Source of the DNA: Malus domestica
Taxonomy: Eukaryota > Streptophyta > Magnoliopsida > Rosales > Rosaceae
Reading direction: 5' to 3'
Length of the DNA stretch: 64,000 nucleotides
Assembly: GCF_042453785.1 (NCBI RefSeq)
Contig: NC_091669.1
Coordinates: forward strand, 32,815,001-32,879,000
Of this stretch, positions 10,988 to 24,374 are shown one piece after another. Numbering within the stretch: position 1 is the stretch's first letter; every line of letters starts with the position of its first letter. The notes beneath the pieces were generated by a model that saw only the letters and a list, made by a program, of their open reading frames with translations, was not told where the DNA came from and did no database searches. A program made the translations under genes and the position numbers.

Positions 10988-12766
10988 ATGGCAGAAAGTC
11001 CAGCAGCAATACGTTTCGGCATAACAGGATGCGCCGACATAGCCAGAAAAGTAGCTCGAGCCATAAAGCTAGCACCCAACGCCACCCTCTACGCCATCGC
11101 TAGCCGTTCGATCGACAAAGCCCGGAAATTCGCAGCCCACAATGGACTCTCCGGAGCCGTCAAGATCTACGGAAGCTACGAGCAGCTGCTCGACGACCCA
11201 TGTGTAGATGCGGTGTACATGCCCCTGCCCACAAGTCTTCACCTGCAATGGGCGGTGTTGGCTGCTCGGAAGAAGAAGCATTTGCTTTTGGAAAAACCAA
11301 CGGCTCTTGATGTGGGAGAGCTTGATCGGATACTGGAAGCGTGCGAATCCAACGGTGTACAGTTCATGGATGGGAGCATGTGGCTGCATCATCCAAGGAC
11401 TGCAAAATTGAAGGACTTGATCTTTGATCCCAAGCTTTTTGGTCAAACTGACTTTGTAAGTATATTTCTTGCTTCATATTCTGTCTTTCTGTATGGATTG
11501 ATTGACAATTTTATATTTACTTTTTAGTGGCAAACGAAAAACTAAGTGAGCGTCCATCTTAAAACGAATTGACAATAGAAGGGAGTCGGCTTGAAACTAT
11601 TAGATAAGACCTTCCTTTCTCGATGTGGGATTCATACGCTCAACAAAACAAACTACAAAGTTTGGAAAGCTGCCATTTGTTTTGTAACACATTAAAGATT
11701 TTAGCCTCATTGGAGGTACTATCGAGCAGTGCTCGAACCCCCTTGAGTTGCTCAAATTCTAAAGGTCGAGAAATCCCCTACAATTCTTCAACATATACAA
11801 AAGTGGGATAATTTTCAGAGTTTCCCAATTAAACCATGAATGAAAAGAAACACTAAAATGTTTGAGGCCATTTCTGGAATAGCGAATCGGTTCTCGATGG
11901 CTTGAATCACGATGCAATGATTAATTTTCTAAATGGTAGAGAGAATAAAATGTCTTTTAAAAGAGGTTAGTAATTTCAAAAGTTGCTCCTATCTCATTGA
12001 TCCATGAAAATAGTTTCTTTTAAGAACAGAAAGAACAAAAGAACGTGTACCCTTCATTGATCCATGATTAATATTAGGAACACAACTGGTCTACCTGCAA
12101 TGTCTATATGTTTGTCTTTTTTTAACATGTTATTGTGCTTTTAAGATCCGTAGCACGTCAACACTGCCAGGAACCCAGGATTTCTTGGAGAGCAACATCA
12201 GAGTGAAACCGAACTTGGATGCTCTCGGTGCACTTGGGGGCGTGGGCTGGTACTGTATTGGGGCCATCTTGTGGGCAAAGGACTACAAATTACCAACTGT
12301 GGTGAATGCTCTACCTGATGTCATAAGAAACTCTGCAGGAGTCATCTTGTCTTGCTCTGCATCATTTCATTGGGAACCCGCAGACAAAACCGTCGCCACA
12401 ATTCACTGCTCTTTCCTCTCCCACACGTCCATGGACTTGGCTATGACTGGCTCTAATGGTTCGCTGCATTGCAATGACTACATTATTCCATACCAAGAGA
12501 ATTCGGCTTCATTTGACTACACATCCGGGGCAACATTTGTGGAACTCCACATTGGGTGGAATGTAAAACCAGAAGAAGTTACCGTCACTTCTGAGCTGCC
12601 GCAAGAGGCATTGATGGTTCAAGAGTTTGCAAGGAATGCTGAGAACATTAGGAAATTTGGAAATCGTCCGGACAGTAAATGGCCTGATATCAGCAGAAAA
12701 ACGCAGTTAGTATTGGATGCTGTGAAGAAATCCATTGATCTTGGTTGTAAACCTGTTAAATTGTAA
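10988..12766 (+). CDS. Gfo/Idh/MocA-family oxidoreductase (At4g09670-like)
   Basis: Two exons, 10988-11455 and 12146-12766 (intron GTAAGT...TTTTAAG, phase 0), encode 362 residues, which matches my recollection of the plant family. The N-terminal Rossmann fold carries GITGCADIAR (residues 11-20), the NAD(P)-binding turn. LLLEKPTAL (EKP at 102-104) is the family signature loop that contributes to nicotinamide and substrate binding. MWLHHPR (131-137) and GALGGVGWYCIGAI follow in the C-terminal alpha/beta domain, and the protein ends SRKTQLVLDAVKKSID before CKPVKL. The closest named relatives are plant 'uncharacterized oxidoreductases' and animal trans-1,2-dihydrodiol dehydrogenase; the plant substrate is not established. 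Probably cytosolic, with no targeting signal visible. No lesion seen. The gene is bracketed by the two 2.9-kb duplicated blocks. An alternative start does not fit better, since the N-terminus aligns directly with the family. Confidence 0.9.
11456..12145 (+). other. Intron of the oxidoreductase gene
   Basis: A 690-bp intron. Nothing coding is visible. The stretch near 11540-11640 resembles dispersed repeat sequence, but I cannot name the family. Confidence 0.6.
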
Positions 12767-13589
12767 TTAATTTGCTAAGAACTTTTATAAGCTCGGATAG
12801 TTGTAGTTTTATAAATATTTATTCTGGCTGTACAGATTAAACGTAACCAGATTACGGGAATTTGCAGATTGCTGCAGCCTGCTGTTGAACAAAATTTACT
12901 GTAGCTAAATTAAACCTACAAAACACATTTATTTTCATTTGTAAAATATCGAATTGCATGTGCCTAGGCACATTTTATTACAAGACGCGTGATTAAAACT
13001 TCCACTTACAGTTAAGAAGATTTTCATTTTAAATGAAAATAGAGAAGGACTAGCCGAGTTTAGCTATTCATCAATGCTCACGTGCGAGGCACTGTCACTT
13101 CTCTGTGAAGCAAAAAACGAATATATCACCCAGAAATTTCCTGCCCATCCTCTGTTTAACAAATTTTACCAATAATAAGAAGGAAAAAAAAAAACAAATG
13201 TTGTTTAGTTTTTCCACGTAGAAAAAAGGTTTGGGTTTAAGAGTTTGTACAAGTAAGTGGTGAATTACCCTGATAGTTAAGACTCTTACGGCCTTACTTG
13301 TCGAACCACTGCATTTCGAGTTTAAAATATTTCTCTTCCCCTTTCTCTTAGTGTAGAATACAGTTTCTAATAACCAAAAAAAAAAGTTGTACATGCAGAT
13401 TATTAACTACGTTAGAGAACAAACACTGCGCAAGTTAAAAGGAAATGCTCCTTAAAAAAATGTAATCGATCTTGAAAAATTAAAATTGCTCGTTGTGGTA
13501 ACCAAATTTCACCTGCCTTAGAAGTGCAGTTACACTAAAGCAAGCCAAGATGACGAAATTATGCCCAAAGTTACGCCAATACTCAACTA
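12767..13589. other. Intergenic; possible SINE near 13258-13386
   Basis: 3' flank of the oxidoreductase gene. Within it, about 13258-13386 has a tRNA-like start (TGATAGTTAAGA), a TTTCGAGTTT segment and an 11-base A run at its end, compatible with a SINE. The case is weak because the internal promoter boxes are poor. Confidence 0.3.
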
Positions 13590-14500
13590 TCGCATGGGTT
13601 GACAATTAAACCAAGGAGGAGATGTACCCGTAAATAAGGCCCGGCAGCAAGTAGGCTTAGTTGCTCTGACAAGGCCCAAAAAGGATCTCATGAGCCTAGA
13701 GGGACTCACAAATGAGATTAGCCCAGAAGGGCTAGCGTTTGAACTAAATTTCCACACCACCTTGGATGGAGGAACACTTGATCGTCCACATGCAAGAGAA
13801 GCGAAAAATCATGAATTCCTGGGCACCAGTATGGTAACGCCAAAGGATCTCCAACAATCGAGTGAAAGGTTTTAAAACTCAAGAAGCGGGCTAGAGAGCA
13901 AGAGAGATATGCTATCCAGAATGCCAATATCATAGTACCTTTGGTGAACCTTGGATGAGTTATTTATACTAGTCAAGAGAGAGCATTTTTAGGATAGTAA
14001 ATCCGTATTAAACGGGAGAATCCTAAAGGATATCTACTATAAGATATTGCTTCCTTTTAGGATTATGATTACTTGAGCCGCACACCAATCTCTAGATTGT
14101 GGGAATCTCCAAAAATATATAAAACCAATCTAACCTCGAGTCATATTAGGTTTCTATGTCTTGCAGAGCAAGCAGGTCTTTCTCGACAAGGCTTGCGGGT
14201 CTTCCCTACCATTTCGAAGCCCAACAAGGTATGGTAGCACCGTTGGACTGTTTACTCGATCAGTCTAATCAGATTCGTCTAGTGTATGGCTGGAATATGG
14301 AGGCACACTTACACTAATTCGCCCCACTCTAGCTGATGAAAATTCATGACCCCACAGCTGAGTAAGGAAAGATTCAGCCAAATCTCCAAGGGATAATGAT
14401 CCCTAAAATCATGGCCCACGCATAGGCGATGATCATTGATATTGTTAAGTACCATCCTAAAACGGGATTCTTATTTGGTGTCCCTCAACACGTCTCCTTT
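13590..14500 (-). repeat. LTR-like remnant
   Basis: No coding content. On the minus strand AGTATAAATAACTC (near 13958-13972) resembles a TATA box followed by an R/U5-like region, and translations such as PRWCGNLVQ look like LTR-derived sequence. I could not find matching ends or a target duplication. Confidence 0.3.
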
Positions 14501-14868
14501 AGTCAACTGTTGTTAACCACTAAGAGAGCGGTGCAGTTGCCTTAATGAATCATCCTCTTCAAGCCCGTGATTAACCCTATGTAAAGATATGATCCTTTCC
14601 ATCAAAAGATATATTTTTTCTTAGCCAAAAAACTTATAGCTTGAGATTCATCGTTCAAACAGTTAGGTCTTACCTAGGCATTAGAGAGGCTTTGACTCAC
14701 ATCACACCATGTCTAACAATTTTTTACCTATCTTTTCTTTGTTGGTTACAGGGAATTGCATAAAAACCAGACTGGGCCAATTATATATAACAATAAACTC
14801 CACACTGTAATAAGTTGTAATTTTTTTAGATTTGATCTTAAAAAAATTACTTCTACATAATATATAAT
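14501..14868. other. Intergenic, no feature seen
   Basis: AT-rich sequence with no open frame of interest and no repeat structure that I could find. Confidence 0.4.
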
Positions 14869-14989
14869 GGAAATTGTTATTAGCACTCCAAAAATCTCGT
14901 TCTACACTCCTCACAAGTGTATTTTTCTTTCTAATAATAGAAAGTTTAGATTGTCAAATGAGATTTTTGGAATACTAATAACAATTCCC
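14869..14989. mobile_element. Foldback MITE, 121 bp
   Basis: The arm GGAAATTGTTATTAGCACTC plus CAAAAATCTC at the left pairs with GAGATTTTTGGA plus ATACTAATAACAATTCC at the right, giving about 30-bp imperfect inverted arms around a short loop. Flanks are TA-rich, so the target duplication is ambiguous. Confidence 0.7.
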
Positions 14990-15573
14990 TATATAATATG
15001 CAATGTCTTAATAAAAATTTAAATAGTGTAAGATCTTTGGCTTCTTTAATGAACAAATGGTTTGAAAATCAATACGATATTATTGGATGTGTTCTTCTCA
15101 CTTCAAATAAAATTCATTTTTTTTTGTCATTCCGAGAAGAGTTGTGATGACACAAAAAAATCATTTACAATATCATAAAATAACTGTGATTGTGATTGTT
15201 AGGTGAGTGTTTTTTCATGACAAAAGTTTTCGAGGAAAAAAAGAAGTTTTTTTTACTATTTTTTGGTAAAAAAGAAATTGTTATTCAAGATCCAAAACAG
15301 CGATACATTTGCATAACTACCTTTTTCATAGGCCCCAAAAGACTCGAGTTTTGCTCCGAACAATCACTCGGACACCGGCTTGTTCATTCTCTCGTTGTTT
15401 TGTTGATCCCCTCGTTCTTAGGTTGACACATTACATTGCTTTTAACATTTTAAATGATCAATATGATTCACATAAACAAAGAGATTCTAATCTTGAATGG
15501 ATGACGGAAGGTAAAATGGTGAGATGACATTGGCCTTGGAAAGATGGACCATCCATCCATATTTCACTACTTG
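14990..15573. other. Intergenic, no gene seen
   Basis: AT-rich. The 76-codon frame at 15196-15426 has no recognisable domain and contains long poly-Lys/Phe runs, so I do not call it a gene. Confidence 0.4.
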
Positions 15574-18507
15574 CTTTAAAACTAACAGACTTGACGATAC
15601 TGTCGGAGCAGTGGGATGAATTCCAGGTTTCCTAGAAAAACGGGGTCGTCCTTTGGGCAGTCAGTGAATCTTTAAAGACTGACATTCAAGGCTGAATGGC
15701 CTGCGAATGTAAGAAGGTGTGCAGCTTCAACCACGGATAATGAGGTTGCATACCTTCTGCAGAATTCAGTCAAGAAGATCATCTTTAAAGAAATCGCTGG
15801 TCTCCTTTAAGGATGACCCAGTTTTTCTGGGTAAACTGGAACTCATCCACTAATGTAGTACAATAATCCCAACCTCTTTTGCTTCAAGCTGGATTATGTC
15901 TCAAATACCAGTGTCGGGCTTCTCGGAAACGATCCTTTTTTTCGATCACCACTAGTAGCCTTTTTTTCGAAAAAAAAAACTCATTTATTGTGCAAATTGT
16001 TGCCAAGTCCGTTATTTTGAAGCAAGTGTTGAAATATGGATGAAGTTGATTAATCATAGTTTATCATTCAGATTACCACTGCTTCGAGACTAGTCGTGAT
16101 TAGGGCTAGGTGTAGTTCGGGTTGGTTTGATTTGGGTCCAAATCACCACCCAAATCGCACATTGCGGTTTGCCTAAATACCAAACCATAACTGAAGCATA
16201 ATGGCTTAAAACCGAGATGATCAGTTCAACAATGTTGCACTACGGTTTAACATGCACATGTTACCAAATGAATTATTTCGATTACGTGGAAATAATTAAA
16301 ACAGAAAAATATAAATGATTCGACATAATCTTTGTACAAACAACAATACAAAATACAAATACTAAATTTGGCAATGGAGAGGTTTCATACCCTAAAAACG
16401 TTTCATAATAGTTTCATTATCAGAAACAAGAAAATACTTTTTTCCTAATGTAAACAACTAAACTATTTAACCATTGATCTCTCATATCAATTAATCTAAA
16501 CACAAAATCATATCAATTATTTAAGCTAAAAAATATATATGAATTAACCAATAAATGATCAAATCAATATGAAAAAATGATAAATTTCATCCCAATAATC
16601 GTACCAATAACTATAACTTATTAAGAAGGCTTAATTAGATTTAAACGCCTAAAATTTAAAGTTTTTTTTTATCAAACATCGTGCCTTTTAGGATTTTGAT
16701 TAAGGCCCATAGGTAGATTAGGCCACGTCAGTCTATCTATCAAATTAAAAATCATTATTTGTTGTGACATATGTTCTGATACATATTGTGATTGTGTAAA
16801 TCTTAAATTGAGATAAATTAGGAATTCTTTTGGGATCTAGAAAATCTTTCCTAATAAACTTTGTATTACTTGGAGAGCAAATTTCTCTCCTCCTTATTAC
16901 TATAAATAAAGGCACAAGGATTGGTGAATTAACACACAATTCCTCAAGTCCATTCTCCACTCTCTTTCTCTCCATGCCGCACCCCTCAGTTAAATATAAG
17001 CTACAACACATTATCAGCACGCCCCTCCGTTGTGCTGAGGAATCTAACGTGGAGGGGAGTATTAAGTTTCAATTATTCTTAATTGATCGAGTTTTTTATT
17101 ATTGAATTCATATACTTTTATTGATTTAATGTACAATTTTTTTTCTTGAACGTGATACAAGCTTTGGAGAAGGAAAGTTGAAATTGGAGAAAGAATTTTC
17201 TGCATCAAACCAGTTCATCAATATTATCACACAATTAGGTTTTTCAAAAACAACTGTTTTTATCTCGATATTTTTGCGCCCTTAGTAGCATGGACATTCA
17301 CCATAATGCATGACCATACTTTATGTTTTTCGAATTTTAGATTCTACATAAATTGTGCATGCATTATACTGATGATTTTAAATTAAGTGAATTGATATTA
17401 CTATGAATTATATTGAATATGCATGAATTGAATTATATATTGTTATATATGCATATAATTGAATTGAAAAACAAAATATATAAATTAGGGTTTGAAACCC
17501 TTCCCACGGAGTGAGCTGCCGAGCCCAACATGCCACCCAGCAGCCTAAGCCGTTAGAGCCAAGCTAACCCGCGAGCCAAGCCACAGAGCAAATGCTCCAA
17601 CCCTGAACCAAGACCCGACACCATGAATGGTATTGTCATCACCAAAACCACGGCCAAGTCTAGCTTGCAGCCACATTACCTCCATAGGTCAACTTCCCAG
17701 ATGACCTAACAATCGTCTTCGACGAATTTTTGGTCGAGATTCATTTGAAACTCATCGGTTTTTTTCTTTTCAAAATTCCAATTTGATTTTTCTAGGGTTC
17801 TTGATTTTAAACGTTGACATCTAATTTCCATTCACCATTGTGGTAGTCATTGAATCACAAACTTGGCCTGAGTTTTCCTGACCAAAGCAGCGGCGCCAAC
17901 TTTCTTATCCGGCTAGCACACCAGCAGCAACTGGGATGTTTCCTTGGTTCACCAGCACCCTAATTAGGCCCTGGTAACTCGGCCAGCAGCAAACAGATTT
18001 TTTTCCTCCTGGGCTCGTGGTGCAGCTGCTTTGATCGGTTCGCATGTGTGGTGTTCCCATGTAGCATGCCACACTGGATTGCGCCCCCTAGGTAGGCCTC
18101 CAATTTACCTTGCAATGCATCACACAGGATCTCCACCCTTATTTTGGGCCTTTTGGTTTTCCCCGCGCCTTGGGCCTGCCTATTGCAGCCTAACAATGCT
18201 AAGAAGTCCTACTGCCTTCCTCCTTAGTTAGGGCTGCCTCTTGTCCAGTCTAGATTAGGCATAGACCTCAAGGCACATATTTTTATGCTTCTGTGGGCTT
18301 CATTTTGGGTCACTTAATTTAATCACCTAATTTTTTTTATGGTACTACTGGGTTTATATTTTTCTCCCAATTCCTCCCGTTGGCCCGAAAACCAATAATT
18401 AATCAATTATAATCCTAGCCCCAAAGACCTATTCGCATATAATTTGTTTTCTTTTTTCTTTATATATTTTTGTCTTGTATATATTGTGTTTGTTTGCAAG
18501 TATTATG
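15574..18507 (+). repeat. 2.9-kb duplicated block, copy B
   Basis: Partner of 7043-9955, in the same orientation and about 5.6 kb downstream of it across the oxidoreductase gene. It differs by scattered substitutions and small indels, including roughly 45-50 extra bases near 16332. Here the copia LTR and internal start continue into a complete element. Confidence 0.88.
16760..17008 (+). repeat. 5' LTR of the copia element
   Basis: Starts TGTTGTGACATATG, contains TATAAATAAAGG and ends AAGCTACAACA. It is closer to the copy A LTR than to its own 3' partner, as expected if copy A was duplicated after the insertion. Confidence 0.9.
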
Positions 18508-19192
18508 ATCTTGAAGTTTCAGAAAAGTGCCATAGAAACCTAAAGTTTCTTAATATGCAACACTCATGTTGAGACCCAATGTTCTCCATGCTTAAATCCA
18601 TTTAAACCAAACTATGTCTTAGAACCTGAATGTTCTAACTTTGATGTTTACGGAAATTTTATTTCGTAAAGCACCAATCACATTCTTGTTTCTGCCATTC
18701 AGCGTATTGTCGAACCATAACAAGTTTGATTTCACGGATTTGAAAGTTTTGAACAAGAAACTACTTTATGCGGATACAAGATGTGACACCCCACTTGACT
18801 ACGACTAGTTGCAAAATCATTGCAGCCAGTTATGGTGTGGAAAAGCTGAATAAGTGTCCGCTATAATCTTCATTCAAAGACTTATGCTTGAAGTATATCA
18901 AATGGAAGTACCTCACTACTGAGGATTCCATGGCTTTTTTACTCGCTATGGACTGTTTCAAATAATGCAAAGATGAATTCTTGCCTAAAGCAAAACATGA
19001 TTGAAACCTTTACGTCCATGAATAGGTACAATTCTGAAGTTTATATTCGATCAAATTTCAACTGGAATAAAATCTTTCTCGTCCTTCCATATCTCTAAAT
19101 TACTCCTGAAGTAGCAGTATAGAGAGCAGAAGTTTACTAAATTCTCAGATCTGATTACTATCACACTTGTGGTAGAAAGTTACCACTGCAAT

Positions 19193-19390
19193 TCGGCTGG
19201 GAGGTACCGAACGGTATAGACCCAGTTTTGGCTGAAGTCTACTAAATGGTGGTGCTTTGCTTCGGCAGGGATGCATCGACATGCATGCTCTGCTTTAGCA
19301 AAGGTGCACCGAATGGTATTGCTATGCTTCGGCAGAGGCATACCGAACAGACCCCTCTAGCTTCGGCTGGAGCTTACCGAACTCAATTTT
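19193..19390 (+). repeat. Five degenerate repeats in the copia internal region
   Basis: Units alternate a CTTCGGC-like half with a GCATACCGAAC-like half, at about 19193, 19260, 19300, 19330 and 19360. They fall upstream of the integrase-like part, where gag or a spacer would be. Confidence 0.6.
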
Positions 19391-22300
19391 GGGTCTGTCT
19401 GTCTGTCACACAATCTCATTTCGAGTTTGTTTTACAACATATGGTAGAATCAAGGTCTGCCAAGAGGTGGTATCATGCCCGAAGCATGATCCTTGGCATA
19501 TAAGACCTAAAACTTCAAGAATAAGGGATAGTGTTCCCGAACCTCAACCCTACAAAATCTAATTCAGTTTTTGACGAAATAGATCATTGGTTATGCACTT
19601 GTATGTGCTTCTACCAATGTTGTTGAGGAGTACCATTCCTGTAATCAATCTACGAGACTAATTTTGCTTCACCTAACACATTTGGTGAGCGAAATTTGAC
19701 ATGGAAGGCCTATTGGCTGAACCCCCTTTGTATATTTGGTTTACTTTGTGAACAATTTATTTATTCTCGAATTTAAGATTGGTGTTTAGATGTCACTATT
19801 ATTCTCGAATAAGAGTTAATTAACGAAAATTACCACATGTGACTAATATAATTAACTCATGCTTAAGTATGTTTTATGAGGAAGTTAGCTGTCTGGTTCT
19901 ATGCTAACTTCATACCTAATCACCCCCTGACAACCTTTCAGACTTATCCAACCTAATTGTTGGCCAAGGCAATGCCCTATATTATCCAATGGTACTAATT
20001 TTACCATAAAGGGAAGCCTTATATTCACTTCGTTCCAGAAGAAACGCCTTTTTGAGCTTTAAGGATTTTCGAGAGCACTATTACCATATTGAAACCAATG
20101 TAGAAATGGAGTAAAATTCCTTTTCACTTCCTACGAATATAACCAGAAGCATATTCTAGAGAAGATAGAACGCCTAATGAGTGAATTACACCCATTCAGG
20201 CCCATTATATGGCCGGCCAAAAGCCCAAGATCCCAAAGGAATTTTCGCTGTGGATGTACGGTTGGGATATCTAGGATGATCCGTGATGTGCCGTTTTAGG
20301 CATCCCCTTACCAGAAGTAAAGAAGTCATACCTAGAAGCGTCTTATGCCTTAGCACCCTTCATCTTTTCTACAAAGGATTCAAGGGGACATTTGTGGACT
20401 GATTCAACCACCATGCGGACCATTTAGATACTTTTTTGTATTGGTTTATGCTTCTACATGTTGGTCACACATGTGGCTGTTGTCCATAAGCTGCATTCTC
20501 CAACTTGTGCCTTAGATTAACAAGCTCAGGGCTCACCACCATGATTATCTGATCAAATCTATTCGATTGGATAATTTGGAGAGTATAAATTGAAAACTTT
20601 CGATGGATATTGTATGTCAGTTGGGTTTTGAAGTTGAACATCAAGTACCCCATGTTCATACCTAGAACGACCCAATAGAAGCATTCATTAAACACCTTCA
20701 AATGATTGCGCGATCGTTGGTCATACGTACGAAGTTTTCGATCTCTCCTTAGGGCCATGCAATATTGCAAGCAGCCATGTTGGTTTGCCTGAGGCCCGTC
20801 ATGACCAACCTTATAAAAGCGCGTGTCAGTTGGTTACTAGATACGAACCTGACATATTGCATCTGCGAGTCTTTGGTTGTGTGGTCTATGTGCCATTTGC
20901 GCCGCCTTTATGTACAAAAGAAAAAATGGGTCGTTAGGGAATGATGGAAATCTATGTCGATTATGATTCTCCTTTTAAATTCATTACTTAGAACCTTTGA
21001 CAAGCGATCAATTTACCACTCATTTTATGGATTATCACTTTTATGAGACAGTGTTCCAGTCGTTAGGGGGAGATAGGAACATCAACGTTCCTAAAGAACG
21101 ATGCAAATTATCGTGGATGTCCCCACTATGTCTCATCTCGATCCCAAACTATATCGTCAGAGTATAACCAGACACTTCCTCTGATCTAGCAAAAGTGACG
21201 ATATCACATATACCAGCTGCAAATGCGCCTGCAAAGATATGTACTAAATGTACGACAGACCTTTGTCTAGAAAGTAAGAATGCCACTACTATGGCCGACC
21301 CTCATACATTGGCGGCTAGCCAATCAATATGTCATGTGCTAGAAGTGTGGCAAATCACTCGGTTTGAATGATTCACCTCCCAAAAAATGGAGGAATGTGG
21401 CACGAACGAATCCGCCTTTCGACCTCTGTCTCAATCTTTTACATCTTATGAGATTAAATTCTGATTACTCCCAAGATCTGAAGTTCTCAGTCTAGTATAC
21501 TAGTTTGGATGAGATATGGAATTGGAATAAGATTATCATAGACGATGTTTCATTTATATGGTAACTATCGACATAAATGAAAATTAACGATAATGAACCG
21601 CGTTCCGTTGATTAATGTCAACGTAGAATTGATTGGTCAACTAGAAGAATTAATCTATGATGAATGAGATGAATGAAATAGTGTGAATGACGTCTTGTGG
21701 TGCAAAGCTTTTCTCATACGCCCTGTGATTGATTACAGCATTACCAACGTGGTTGTAGTATCTCTAGGATCATGATACGAAACCTACATGGAGTTTCCAA
21801 AGGACTTATATGTACCAATTCAAATAGTTCTAAACCACAAGACCCTTTGGGTTTTAATGTGGCTCTCACTTTGTGGATGCAGAACTATCCTGGGTGGATA
21901 TGGTATACCCGTCTAAGTGAATAATTGATCAGTCAGGGATATATGTCGAGAGTGTACAAAATATGAAATGGCTAAAGTTGAGAAAACTGACTCGCACCTA
22001 AAATTGAACTTTAAGATGAATGATCTTGGGAAAACTCGACATTACCTCGACCTGAAGTTTCGAGCTAGTTCTGTTGGTATTATGGTCCACCAGTCGAACT
22101 AGACCCATAAGGTGTTACGTTTAAGTATACCCTGATCGTTTGTACGCTAGATGCAAATAAGACCTTTATGGAGGATATGGAGCATACGCAACCATATCTG
22201 AGTACAATGGGCGTTTGTTGTACTTAGCTCAAATACACTAGATCAGACATCTTATGTGATGATAATCTTTTAGCAGCACTGTGCCTACACGCCACCACCA

Positions 22301-22857
22301 AATTTGGTGTTAAAGATATTTTTTCGTTACTATGGATTTGGGCTTATCTATCCCTATGCATCTCAGAATATATCACACCCCCTTGATCTTCAGAATGATG
22401 CTTACCTTGTGGGATTTGCTAAACCAGACTATCTATCTGACCGCATAAGGTACGTCCCTGAATGGTTATGTTTTTACCATTAAGGAACACCACAATATCT
22501 TGGAGGTCCGTGATAATAGACCTTTAGTTACGAAACCTTTGAATTGTTCCAAGACTCACTGTATCTCATCACGTGAGAGATATGGTCGAGAACTCTTGTT
22601 GAGCATATTCGAACTCCCTGCGATTTTCATCCATCCTTGAGTCCCAATAATGATCCATGAAGACAACACTGTATGTATCGACCAGATCATGATACATCCA
22701 ACAAGTCAACGCCAATCATATTGTGTGTACCTCAGCATGAGCATCAAAAGATTGAAGTCAAGCAGTTCGATCCCAGACAACCTTGTCGACCTCTACACGG
22801 AGTACCTTTTAGAAGCTTGTCCGAGGAAGTGGTATGCATAACTTTCTCATTTGCGAT

Positions 22858-23286
22858 TGTTGATGCACAACGTAAAACCGGATGGTCTTGGAACAACGTA
22901 AATCCGACCGTGAATCTGCACAAACGCTCAAGAACACGAAGAACACAAAGAACACAAGGATTTTATCGTGGTTCACCCCAATGTTTGGGCTACGTCCACA
23001 CTGTAGTTGATTGTGTTTCTCTGTATGTGTATGGATACAAGTGTTTGGGGAAGTCCCCCGGAGAAAGGAGGGTGAGGGAGAAGGAAGGAGAGCCTCTTGA
23101 ATTGTATGAGTTCTCTCTCTCTAAAAGTATGAGAGCTTTGAGCCTTGTAGGATGGCTTGGCTATTTTCCTCCCTTAGAATGAGGGGAGGAGTCCCCTTTT
23201 ATAGAATAAGGGGCTCCTCCTCTTTTACAAAGTATGGGCTTTAGTGTGAGGCCCAAATATACGAGGCCCAATGTATGGTACCAACA
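22858..23286 (-). repeat. 3' LTR of the nested element
   Basis: Runs from TGTTGATGCACAACG to GGTACCAACA on the plus strand. The open frame of about 100 codons inside it is repeated exactly in the other LTR and is not a gene. Confidence 0.92.
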
Positions 23287-23416
23287 GGAGTCCCCCAAGT
23301 CTTCAGTCAAAGGAGTCTTTTGGCTGGAGACTTCAAATCCAATCCATGTACGGGCCGAAGTGGCTAGATGTCTTGAACCAGTATCAACCCAAGGTAATGC
23401 TCAACATAAAGCAATA

Positions 23417-23544
23417 CTCGGCTAGAGGTATCACACGTTACGAGACTGCTCGGCTGGAGGCGATACTCGTTGCGAGGCTGCTCGGCTAGAGGCTATGCTC
23501 GTTGCGAGGCGGCTCGGCTCGTGGTATTCCTCATTGCAAGTATC
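23417..23544. repeat. 32-bp tandem repeat, 4 copies
   Basis: Units start CTCGGCTAGAGG and continue TATCACACGTTACGAGACTG with substitutions. There are four consecutive copies inside the nested element. Confidence 0.8.
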
Positions 23545-23574
23545 TACTTTATGTCGACATGCACTCAGTATGAG

Positions 23575-23725
23575 TTGATTCTCGACATGACTCGGGTCTG
23601 CTTGTCGGGTTCGCATATTGGGTCTATGTGTCGGATCCGCGGATCGGGTCCGCAAGTCGGATCTTTGAATCGGGGCCATACGTAGGGGCATCGAGTTGGG
23701 ACTATCTGTAGGGTCATCGAGTTGG
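23575..23725. repeat. Degenerate GGGTC/CGGATC repeats
   Basis: Short imperfect units such as TCGGGTCCGCAAGTCGGATC and CATCGAGTTGGG recur about every 20-30 bases in the nested element. Confidence 0.5.
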
Positions 23726-24174
23726 GTCCAGGCACATAGGTGTCCCAATAAGCGAATGTCCGAGCAAGTGGGTGTCCGGTCAGACAAGAGATCACCACAA
23801 GCACGTGGCTCATTAGTCTATAAGTTGGTAGACCTCGTTAATCAGCAACAATGTTGATCAGTGGACCTAGTTGCTCAATAATTCCTGACAATAAATGACA
23901 GTATAATCATGAGCGTATAATGAATAAATATAATAAATACGTAAAAGAAATATGGTAACAACAATTATTTAATATGTATATTTCTTATAAGTGTAAAACC
24001 TTGCCATGCGTATTATAGCATAGTTTTAGGTTATAAAAGTGGATTAGTTCTTTTGGATTTGAGTTGATAATTTCAACATAATTTAAAATGCATGGGTGTG
24101 GCAACCCACATCCACTTTCAGCATCTGTTGTAAACCCACCATCAGTTAGTGGAAAACATTCAAAAAATAAAATA

Positions 24175-24374
24175 AAGATATCATCATTGTTCCACCATCA
24201 CACAATAACCTGTACCATTTGATAAATATTAAATAATAAAAAGATATCATCATTGTTCCACCATCACACAATAACCTGTACCATTTGATAAATATTAAAT
24301 AATAAAAAGATATCATCATTGTTCCACCATCACACAATAACATGTACCATTTGATAAATATTAAATAATAAAAA
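24175..24374. repeat. 66-bp tandem repeat, 3 copies
   Basis: GATATCATCATTGTTCCACC recurs at 24177, 24243 and 24309, exactly 66 bases apart. The copies are almost identical (CCTGTACC against CATGTACC in the last). The array is a head-to-tail minisatellite without spacers. Confidence 0.95.

Noticed and set aside
24175-24374. CRISPR-like direct repeats
   Set aside because: The 66-base units abut head to tail with no spacers, and the genome is a plant; it is a minisatellite.
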